A stretch of 6,596 bases of DNA from Pseudomonadota bacterium (lineage in GTDB: Bacteria > Pseudomonadota > Alphaproteobacteria > Ferrovibrionales > Ferrovibrionaceae), in assembly GCA_023434425.1 (NCBI GenBank), contig JAEYSS010000231.1:1-6596 (forward strand), written 5' to 3'. The first letter of the stretch is position 1, and every line of letters starts with the position of its first letter. Shown here piece after piece: positions 1 through 5,080 of the stretch. A program made the translations under genes and the position numbers. The notes beneath the pieces were generated by a model that ran no database searches, had not been told where the DNA came from, and saw only the letters and a list, made by a program, of their open reading frames with translations.

Positions 1-595
1 CCAGCACAAACTGACCCTCCTGCGGCGTAAAGAGGTGTCCACGGCCGAGTTCCGCCGCCTGGTACGAGAGGTCAGCCTGCTGTTGGCCTATGAGGTCACT
101 CGCGACCTGCCGCTGGAGAAGGTGGATATCGAGACGCCGCTGGAGCATATGAAGGCGCCGCTCCTGTCGGGCAAGAAGCTGTGCTTCGTTTCGATCCTGC
201 GCGCTGGCAACGGTATCCTGGATGGCATGCTCGACCTGGTGCCCTCGGCCCGTGTCGGCCATGTCGGCCTCTACCGCGATCCCGAGACGCTGGTGCCGGT
301 GGAATATTACCTGAAGCTGCCCGACGACGTGCGCGAGCGCCTGGTGATCGTGGTCGACCCGATGCTGGCAACCGGCCATTCCGCCGCCGCCGCCGTGGCG
401 CGGCTGAAAGAGGCCGGGGCGGCGCAGATCAAGTTCGTCTGCCTGCTGACCGTTCCAGAGGGTCTGCGCGTGATGCAGGAGGCCCATCCCGACGTGATGG
501 TCTATACCTGCGCGGTCGATCGCCAGCTCGACGACCATGGCTATATCCGCCCAGGCCTGGGCGATGCCGGCGACCGCATCTACGGCACGAAGTAG
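1..595 (+). CDS. upp: Uracil phosphoribosyltransferase, 5'-truncated by window edge
   Basis: This enzyme makes UMP from uracil and PRPP in pyrimidine salvage and acts in the cytosol. The readable frame starts at base 2 (QHKLTLLRRKE...) and gives 197 codons. Compared with the 208-residue E. coli Upp, only about 11 N-terminal residues lie outside the window. Diagnostic segments are FVSILRAGNGILDGML (PILRAG-type motif), the PRPP-binding loop VDPMLATGHS at about 353-382, and the C-terminal uracil-binding signature GYIRPGLGDAGDRIYGTK. The GTG at 35 is an internal valine, not the start, because the family homology continues upstream of it. The gene ends with two consecutive stops, TAG TAG (593-598). 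There is no clear terminator before the next gene. The identification is secure. Operon partners upstream cannot be seen. Confidence 0.97.
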   Translation, partial: QHKLTLLRRKEVSTAEFRRLVREVSLLLAYEVTRDLPLEKVDIETPLEHMKAPLLSGKKLCFVSILRAGNGILDGMLDLVPSARVGHVGLYRDPETLVPVEYYLKLPDDVRERLVIVVDPMLATGHSAAAAVARLKEAGAAQIKFVCLLTVPEGLRVMQEAHPDVMVYTCAVDRQLDDHGYIRPGLGDAGDRIYGTK

Positions 596-690
596 TAGCG
601 AATAGCTGGGGCTTTCGTATCCGCCATCACAGCCGCATGGCACGGCATCCGGCATAGTCGGCGCAATCCGACAACCTGAGGTGCCGTGTC

Positions 691-1377
691 ATGGCTGCCA
701 TGCTTCTTCGCCGCGTTCTGCGCGTTTCTCTCACTCTTACCGTCGCTGCCGCTGCCGGCATCGCCGCCTCCGCCTGGGCTGGCAAGGCGCAGGCCGCCTC
801 CGATCTGATTGGTGGTCAGACTGCCGCCACGGCCATCGCTGCCGTGCACGCCGCGCCGCGGGTGGTGGGGCAGGAGAGCCGGCGCGGCCTGCCGATTGTG
901 CTCGGCAACCGTTTGATCAGCGGTCCTGGCTCGGGGGTGAAGTTCACCCTTGATGATCGGTCCACCGTCATCATCGGCCCGAACAGCGCCATTACGGTGG
1001 ACGAATTTGCTGCCGACCGGGTCGTGCTGCGGGTTGAGCGCGGCAGCTTCCATCTCGATTCCGCCAATCCGGGCAACATCTATGTCGTGCTGCCGGGCGG
1101 CACCGTGACGGTGAAGGCCGCCACCGTGGCCGGCCGCATCCTGCCGGATTGCGCCGAGGTCGCGCTGCTCAGCGTTGGCCGTGCCGAGGTGGCGACCCCC
1201 GGTGGCGCCAGCGTGCGCCTGGACAAGATCGGCGACTTCACCCGCCTGACCGGCTATGCCGCGCCGAGCCAGCCGTCCCAGCTGCCGGCCCAGCGGCTGC
1301 AGGACTTCGTCGGCCTCACCAGCCAGATCGCCCATGGCATTACTCCGGGCGCCAATCCCGGCGCGCCCAGATTATAG
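691..1377 (+). CDS. Exported FecR-domain protein
   Basis: The product is 228 residues. It begins with a Sec-type signal peptide: basic MAAMLLRRVLR, then a hydrophobic Ala/Leu/Val stretch, then an AXA-type site around KAQA|AS after residue 35. The mature part carries one FecR-type beta domain at about residues 69-150. It has the usual order of a 'VLGNRLISG' strand, a 'DDRSTVIIGPNSAITVDEF' core, a 'VVLRVERGSFHL' strand and a 'TPGG/LPGGTVTVKAATVAGRI' segment. FecR domains in periplasmic proteins are sensing or structural modules. There is no DUF4880 region, anti-sigma domain or transmembrane anchor, and no adjacent sigma factor or TonB receptor, so a FecI/FecR signalling role is not supported. 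ATG 691 is preferred over the in-frame ATG at 700 because TGAGG at 677-681 sits 9 nt upstream. The gene has about 95 bp before it and appears monocistronic. The exact role is unknown. Confidence 0.85.
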   Translation: MAAMLLRRVLRVSLTLTVAAAAGIAASAWAGKAQAASDLIGGQTAATAIAAVHAAPRVVGQESRRGLPIVLGNRLISGPGSGVKFTLDDRSTVIIGPNSAITVDEFAADRVVLRVERGSFHLDSANPGNIYVVLPGGTVTVKAATVAGRILPDCAEVALLSVGRAEVATPGGASVRLDKIGDFTRLTGYAAPSQPSQLPAQRLQDFVGLTSQIAHGITPGANPGAPRL

Positions 1378-1383
1378 GGCGCT

Positions 1384-1439
1384 GAAGCGCCGCATCGGCG
1401 CCAGACTCGGCTTTGCGAGTCGCGCCGATGCCTGTCTTC
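1384..1439 (+). repeat. Long imperfect hairpin downstream of the FecR-domain gene
   Basis: A 10-bp perfect inverted repeat (GCATCGGCGC 1392-1401 with GCGCCGATGC 1422-1431) encloses a second 6-bp stem (GACTCG 1404-1409 with CGAGTC 1416-1421). The inner loop is GCTTTG, and there is a 2-nt bulge on the 5' side. Outside a 4x4 internal loop, GAAG (1384-1387) can pair with CTTC (1436-1439). The structure starts 7 nt after the stop of the FecR-domain gene. It lacks a following T-run, so it is not a canonical intrinsic terminator. It could protect the mRNA 3' end, act as a Rho-associated structure, or be a copy of an intergenic repeat family. Confidence 0.6.
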
Positions 1440-1538
1440 GAGGTGGCGAAAAGCCTGCCGCGACGCGCTTCCGGCGCCGCTTGTCAAAATTTTATCGTGC
1501 GCTGGCAGCCGTGCCGCGCGGAGGCGGACAGAGCAGAG

Positions 1539-1563
1539 AAAGCCGCAGTTCATGCGGCTTTTT
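1539..1563 (+). terminator. Intrinsic terminator in the FecR-domain/decarboxylase intergenic region
   Basis: The arms AAAGCCGCA (1539-1547) and TGCGGCTTT (1553-1561) are perfect 9-bp complements around the loop GTTCA. The 3' arm runs into five T residues (1559-1563). It reads mainly in the plus direction; on the minus strand the T-tract is only three. It lies 162 bp after the FecR-domain stop, so it ends either that gene's long 3' UTR or a short independent transcript. It also insulates the decarboxylase promoter region. Confidence 0.75.
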
Positions 1564-1651
1564 CGTATCTGTGTCTCGCGTCGGCGCAGCGCTGCTGTGA
1601 CACCCAGAACACGGTGGCGGCAAAAAATTTTTCGGTCAGGGCAATTTCCTA

Positions 1652-1679
1652 TTGCAATGGGGGCGCGTTGCTGTAAATA
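1652..1679 (+). promoter_or_regulatory. Weak candidate sigma-70-type promoter for the decarboxylase
   Basis: TTGCAA (1652-1657) and TAAATA (1674-1679) are separated by 16 bp in an otherwise AT-enriched patch after the upstream terminator. This would start transcription near 1686 and give a leader of about 120 nt containing the hairpins described below. The -10 match is mediocre and the assignment rests mainly on position. Confidence 0.3.
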
Positions 1680-1686
1680 CCGCTTT

Positions 1687-1807
1687 CAACGACGCACCCG
1701 CACGTGCCGATGGCCCCTGGCAGGTTATGCAACGACGAACGCGTCCTTTTTGGTCGCACAGCGCTTGAGCTGTGCCGGTTTAAAGCCGGTCCGAGAGGGA
1801 GGTTTCG
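1687..1807 (+). ncRNA. Structured 5' leader of ornithine decarboxylase, candidate speF RNA motif
   Basis: The roughly 120 nt before the decarboxylase start are rich in pairing potential. A perfect 7-bp hairpin, GCACAGC (1756-1762) with GCTGTGC (1769-1775), has the loop GCTTGA. It is followed directly by a second hairpin, CCGG (1775-1778) with CCGG (1786-1789), extendable by T.G and T-A pairs. GACGC (1691-1695) can pair with GCGTC (1741-1745) to close a larger domain, which is followed by a five-T run (1747-1751). A near-repeat CAACGACG(C/A)AC(C/G)CG occurs at 1687-1700 and 1730-1743. Alphaproteobacterial ornithine decarboxylase genes are known to carry a conserved leader, the speF motif of Rfam. 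Location and structure fit, but I could not align to the covariance model. The ribosome binding site GGGAGG (1797-1802) lies 8-13 nt after the last hairpin. Confidence 0.55.
1727..1768 (+). CDS. Putative 13-aa arginine-rich leader peptide (uORF)
   Basis: ATG at 1727 opens a short frame, MQRRTRPFWSHSA, closed by TGA at 1766-1768. Three of the first six residues are Arg, two of them encoded by consecutive CGA codons. CGA is unusual in this window, whose genes mostly use CGC. The stop codon is located in the GCTTGA loop of the 7-bp hairpin at 1756-1775, so a ribosome finishing the peptide would open that hairpin. A GGCAGG sequence (1719-1724) sits only 2 nt before the ATG, which is close for a Shine-Dalgarno site. 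The arrangement recalls the ornithine-sensing SpeFL leader peptide of gammaproteobacterial speF, which also contains an Arg-Arg-Thr run. The resemblance is too short to claim homology. The uORF may be chance. Confidence 0.35.
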   Translation: MQRRTRPFWSHSA

Positions 1808-3016
1808 ATGCTTGCAGCCAATGGTGGCCGCACCAATACCCGTCTGCGACGTTCCACCGCAAAATCGCGTGTTGAGCCGGGTCAGCTGACCCCCAAGCTC
1901 CAGCGTTTCCTTGCCGAGGCGAAGGACACCGAGCCCTTCGTGGTCGTCGATGTCGACGTCGTCGAGCATAACTACCGCGAACTCCGCCGCCTGCTGCCGT
2001 TGGCCAAGGTCTACTACGCCATCAAGGCGAACCCGGCTCCGGAAATCCTGCGCCGTCTGCGCACGCTCGGCTCCAGCTTTGATACGGCCTCGGCCAACGA
2101 AATCCAGCAATGCATGGATCAGGGCGTCAGCGCCGACCGCATTTCCTTCGGCAACACCATCAAGAAGAGGCGCGACATCGCCTGGGCCTTCGAGCAGGGT
2201 GTGCGCCTGTATGCCTTCGACTCGCTCTGCGAACTGCAGAAGCTGGCCGAACTGGCGCCGGGTTCGCAGGTCTTCTGCCGCGTGCTGATGGAGTGCGAAG
2301 GCGCCGAATGGCCGCTGTCGAAGAAATTCGGCTGCGCCCCCCGCATGGCCGCCGACCTGCTGGTCAAGGCGCGCGAGCTGGGCCTGGACCCCTATGGCAT
2401 CTCCTTCCATGTCGGCTCACAGCAGACCGACCTGAACCAGTGGGACAAGGCGGTTGCCCAGGTCTCGCAGATGTTCAGCGTGCTGCAGCAGCATGACGTC
2501 GACCTGCGCATGGTCAATCTCGGCGGCGGCTTCCCGGCGAAGTACCGCACCGACATCCCGATGCTGGAAGCCTATGCCCAGGCGATCAGCGACGCGATGA
2601 CCAAGCATTTCGGCAACAAGATCCCCGAGATGATCATCGAGCCGGGCCGTGGCCTCGTGGGCGATGCCGGCGTGATCCAGGCTGAGGTCGTGCTGATCTC
2701 CGAGAAGGACTACGACGACGACCGTCGCTGGGTCTATCTCGACATCGGCAAGTTCTCCGGTCTGGCCGAGACCATGGACGAGGCAATCAAGTACCGCATC
2801 CTGACACCGCGCGATGGCGGCCCGACCGGCCGCGTGTCGCTCGCCGGCCCGAGCTGCGACAGCGCCGACATCCTGTATGAGAAGGCCGAATACCAGATGC
2901 CGCTGGCGCTGGAAGTCGGCGACAAGATCCAGATCCTGTCCACCGGTGCCTATACGACGACCTATTCGTCGGTCGGCTTCAACGGCTTTCCGCCGTTGAA
3001 GAGCTACTGCATCTAA
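1808..3016 (+). CDS. odc: Ornithine decarboxylase (possibly lysine/ornithine), fold-type III PLP enzyme
   Basis: The enzyme decarboxylates L-ornithine to putrescine, feeding polyamine synthesis in the cytosol. The 402-residue protein is a type III (alanine-racemase fold) PLP enzyme, unrelated in fold to E. coli SpeC/SpeF. Lys73 in YYAIKANPAPE is the PLP Schiff-base lysine. SFHVGSQ (His201) stacks on the cofactor. The GGGFP loop (239-243) and EPGRG (278-282) bind phosphate and substrate. GPSCDSAD (Cys350, Asp351) is the eukaryotic-ODC-like active-site Cys/Asp pair contributed across the dimer. GAYTTTYSSVGFNGF is the conserved C-terminal segment. ATG 1808 has a strong GGGAGG site 5 nt upstream, and an in-frame TAA (1781-1783) rules out a longer form. 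The first 26 or so residues are basic and outside the conserved barrel. Specificity between ornithine and lysine cannot be settled by eye. The gene is monocistronic, with a structured leader and its own terminator. Confidence 0.93.
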   Translation: MLAANGGRTNTRLRRSTAKSRVEPGQLTPKLQRFLAEAKDTEPFVVVDVDVVEHNYRELRRLLPLAKVYYAIKANPAPEILRRLRTLGSSFDTASANEIQQCMDQGVSADRISFGNTIKKRRDIAWAFEQGVRLYAFDSLCELQKLAELAPGSQVFCRVLMECEGAEWPLSKKFGCAPRMAADLLVKARELGLDPYGISFHVGSQQTDLNQWDKAVAQVSQMFSVLQQHDVDLRMVNLGGGFPAKYRTDIPMLEAYAQAISDAMTKHFGNKIPEMIIEPGRGLVGDAGVIQAEVVLISEKDYDDDRRWVYLDIGKFSGLAETMDEAIKYRILTPRDGGPTGRVSLAGPSCDSADILYEKAEYQMPLALEVGDKIQILSTGAYTTTYSSVGFNGFPPLKSYCI

Positions 3017-3047
3017 GCAGGCTGTTTCCGACGGTTTCGGTGGGTTC

Positions 3048-3082
3048 AAAAGGGCCGGTCGCGCAAGCGGCCGGCCTTTTTT
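3048..3082 (+). terminator. Strong intrinsic terminator after ornithine decarboxylase
   Basis: GGCCGGTCGC (3053-3062) pairs with GCGGCCGGCC (3067-3076) with one G.T wobble, around a stable GCAA tetraloop. Six T residues follow (3077-3082). The AAAA at 3048-3051 can extend the stem into the T-tract, so it may also act weakly on the other strand. It lies 37 bp after the decarboxylase stop and clearly ends that transcript. Confidence 0.92.
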
Positions 3083-3291
3083 CGTGGTTTTTGCTACCTG
3101 AGTGTGCATAGCGCATGGGCGACACCCTACTGCAGCTTATCTAAATCCCCTCAGGACCAGTGGAATTGCCGATTTCCTGTTGCGGCGGAGACCGGCCTGT
3201 GTGACAAATTTTGCGCTCGAAAAACGCGTATAAAGATAAGAATCGGCTTAACAGGTCGGGAGCTTGGTCCGGATGCGGTTGCAGTGCCGTT

Positions 3292-3316
3292 GGAACTCAA
3301 GTCTGCCGTCAAGGTT
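3292..3316 (+). promoter_or_regulatory. Candidate EcfG-type (general stress response) promoter for the histidine kinase
   Basis: GGAAC (3292-3296) is followed after exactly 16 bp by GGTT (3313-3316). This resembles the alphaproteobacterial EcfG consensus GGAAC-N16/17-CGTT with one mismatch in the -10 box. The predicted start near 3323 would leave about 27 nt before GTG 3350, with the ribosome binding site inside it. The fit in sequence and position is good, but such short boxes can arise by chance. The rest of the 267-bp gap (3083-3349) shows no gene. It has an AT-rich patch around 3205-3245 (TATAAAGATAAG) that could hold a different promoter. Confidence 0.35.
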
Positions 3317-3337
3317 CGGTCATCGGGCATCGCGAAC

Positions 3338-3346
3338 AGGGGGAGA
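3338..3346 (+). promoter_or_regulatory. Ribosome binding site that sets the histidine kinase start
   Basis: AGGGGGAGA lies 3 nt before GTG 3350, with its AGGGGG core 6 nt away. It is the only good purine-rich site near the 5' end of the frame. It favours GTG 3350 over the upstream ATG at 3104, which has no site, and over the internal ATG at 3383. Confidence 0.7.
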
Positions 3347-3349
3347 GCG

Positions 3350-5080
3350 GTGACACAGCCGCCATTCGGCGAAGACAGGTTTATGGCGGCGCTGGCCCGC
3401 CATCGCGATGCTGTGGACGAAACTCCCGAAGCCGCTGTGACCGAAAATCATCTGCTGCACGCAGCGCTCGATACGATGGGCGAGGGCTTTGCCGTCTGGG
3501 ATGCAGGCCCCAATCTGGTGCAGTTCAACCGCCGCCTGCCAGACCTGTTCGGCCTGTCTGCGGACCTGATGCGCCCGGGCCTGCCGGCCAAGGAATTTCT
3601 TGGCCTGCTGGTCTCGCGCGGCGTGCTGACGATCCGCGCCGAAGAAGCTTCGGCCTGGATCAATGCTTATATCGACGCCTCGACCCGTGCTGACCGCAAG
3701 CAGGAAGTACGGCTGACCGATGGAACCTGGCTGAACTTCGACTGGCGCCGTCTTCCCAGCGCCGACGGCAGCATCGGGTATGTCTCGGTTTTCACCGACA
3801 TCACGGTCCGCAAGCGCGCGCAGATCCGCCTGCGGCAGGCCGAGGCCAAATATCGCCAGATTTTCGACAATGTGCATGAAGGTATCGTGCAGGTGACACC
3901 GGAAGGCCGTGTGCTGGCGATCAACCGCGCCGGCGCGGCCATCTTCGGCTTTGCTTCACCGGAAGAGATGCTGGCGACCGTTACTCGCGCCGGCGAACAG
4001 CTCTATGTCAATCCGGAGCGCCGCAAGGAGCTGCTTAAACAGCTTGAGCGTCACGGCCTGGCGCGCGATTTCCGCTCCGAGATGCGCCGGCGCGACGGCG
4101 CGACTGTCTGGGTCTCCAAAACGCTGCGCCGCGTCACCGACGAGACCGGAAACCTCGTGATGATCGAGGGCATGTTCCGCGATGTCAGCCTGCAGCGCCG
4201 CAACGAGCAGCAGCTGATGCTGGCCAAGGAACAGGCCGAAGACGCCAACCGCGCCAAGTCCGATTTTCTCGCCAATATGAGCCATGAACTGCGGACGCCG
4301 CTCAATGCCATCCTCGGCTTCAGTCAGGTGTTGATGGACGAGATGATGGGGCCGCTGGGGAACGCCAAGTATCGCGAATACTGCCGCGACATCGTGCTGA
4401 GCGGCGAGCATCTGCTGGCGCTGATCAACGACATCCTCGACATGGCCAAGGTCGAATCCGGCAAGATGTCGCTCGACGAGGAATGGGTCGACCTGAACGA
4501 AAGCCTCGATGCGGCGCTGCTGCTGGTGCGTGAGCGCGCCGCGAGCAACCGTATCACCATGACCAAGACGGTCCCTGATCCCGCGCCGGCCTTGTGGGGC
4601 GACATGCGCCGCCTGCGCCAGGTCTGGATCAACCTGGTGAGCAATGCCGTCAAGTTCACGCCGCAGGGCGGCAGCGTGGAACTGCGTTGTGAATTGCTGG
4701 CCGATGGCCGGCTCGAAGTGGCCGTCACCGATACCGGCATCGGCATCGCGGAGGAAGACATCGAACGTGTGCAGCAGCCGTTCAGCCAGGTGGCCAATGC
4801 GCTGTCGCGCAGCCATGAGGGCACCGGCCTCGGCCTCTCGCTGTCGCGCAGTCTGGTCGAACTGCATGGCGGCGAGCTGTTCATCGAAAGCCGGCTGGGA
4901 GAGGGGACGACAGTCAGCGTCACGCTGCCGCCCGAGCGCCATCGTCCGGGGCCGTTAGCGGGGCTGCAGAACCAGTTTGCCGGTGGCTTTGCGATCGGCG
5001 AGCTGGCGCAGGGCAGCAGCAGCTTCATCAAGCCGGTAGACTCCGGCGATCAGCGGCCGACCTCGCTGGCTGCCGACTAG
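3350..5080 (+). CDS. Soluble PAS-PAS sensor histidine kinase
   Basis: The 576-residue protein is a two-component sensor kinase without signal peptide or membrane segments, so it should sense a cytosolic cue. A PAS_7-like domain (about residues 35-155, ending VFTDITVRKRAQ) is followed by a canonical PAS/PAC (165-283, YRQIFDNVHEGIVQVTPEG ... GMFRDVSLQRRNE) and a short coiled linker (284-303). HisKA has FLANMSHELRTPLNAILG with phospho-acceptor His312. HATPase_c has N-box NLVSNAVKF (428-436), G1 DTGIGI (461-466), F-box-like QQPFSQ and G2 GTGLGLS (491-497), and ends at about residue 530 (TTVSVTLPPE). No receiver domain is attached and no response regulator is adjacent, so this is an orphan kinase. 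Residues 536-576 are odd: they are encoded antisense to the convergent oxidoreductase gene and have no kinase features. GTG 3350 is chosen for its ribosome binding site. An upstream in-frame extension to 3104 has no domain content. Confidence 0.93.
   Translation: MTQPPFGEDRFMAALARHRDAVDETPEAAVTENHLLHAALDTMGEGFAVWDAGPNLVQFNRRLPDLFGLSADLMRPGLPAKEFLGLLVSRGVLTIRAEEASAWINAYIDASTRADRKQEVRLTDGTWLNFDWRRLPSADGSIGYVSVFTDITVRKRAQIRLRQAEAKYRQIFDNVHEGIVQVTPEGRVLAINRAGAAIFGFASPEEMLATVTRAGEQLYVNPERRKELLKQLERHGLARDFRSEMRRRDGATVWVSKTLRRVTDETGNLVMIEGMFRDVSLQRRNEQQLMLAKEQAEDANRAKSDFLANMSHELRTPLNAILGFSQVLMDEMMGPLGNAKYREYCRDIVLSGEHLLALINDILDMAKVESGKMSLDEEWVDLNESLDAALLLVRERAASNRITMTKTVPDPAPALWGDMRRLRQVWINLVSNAVKFTPQGGSVELRCELLADGRLEVAVTDTGIGIAEEDIERVQQPFSQVANALSRSHEGTGLGLSLSRSLVELHGGELFIESRLGEGTTVSVTLPPERHRPGPLAGLQNQFAGGFAIGELAQGSSSFIKPVDSGDQRPTSLAAD

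Noticed and set aside
657..672. Small hairpin GTCGG-CGCAAT-CCGAC between upp and the FecR-domain gene
   Set aside because: It has only 5 bp and no T-run, so it does not qualify as a terminator and may be chance. The 95-bp gap shows nothing else I can support beyond the ribosome binding site.
580..1335. 251-codon minus-strand open frame across the FecR-domain gene
   Set aside because: It is antisense to a gene with signal peptide and domain homology. Its translation is low-complexity Gly/Ala/Arg/His, as expected from the complement of GC-rich codons.
1481..1509. TTGTCA as the -35 of a promoter upstream of the terminator at 1539
   Set aside because: No acceptable -10 lies 16-18 bp downstream (GC-rich CTGGCAG). 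I kept it only as part of the small-RNA idea, not as a feature.
1657..1875. 72-codon plus-strand frame (MGARCCKYRFQRR...) running through the leader into the decarboxylase
   Set aside because: It has no ribosome binding site and overlaps the decarboxylase ribosome binding site and first codons out of frame. The GTG-started frame at 1704-1889 was rejected for the same reasons.
1649..3109. Two long minus-strand open frames (1649-2410 and 2417-3109) opposite the decarboxylase
   Set aside because: Both mirror the decarboxylase codons and have no recognisable domain. They are a typical shadow effect of high third-position GC.
3104..3349. N-terminal 82-codon extension of the kinase from ATG 3104
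   Set aside because: There is no ribosome binding site at 3104, no domain or conserved segment, and non-kinase-like composition. GTG 3350 has a strong site and begins close to the first PAS domain.
3956..4942. 328-codon minus-strand frame opposite the kinase
   Set aside because: The length is impressive, but the translation is His/Gln/Ala-rich with no domain. The plus-strand kinase motifs explain the region fully.
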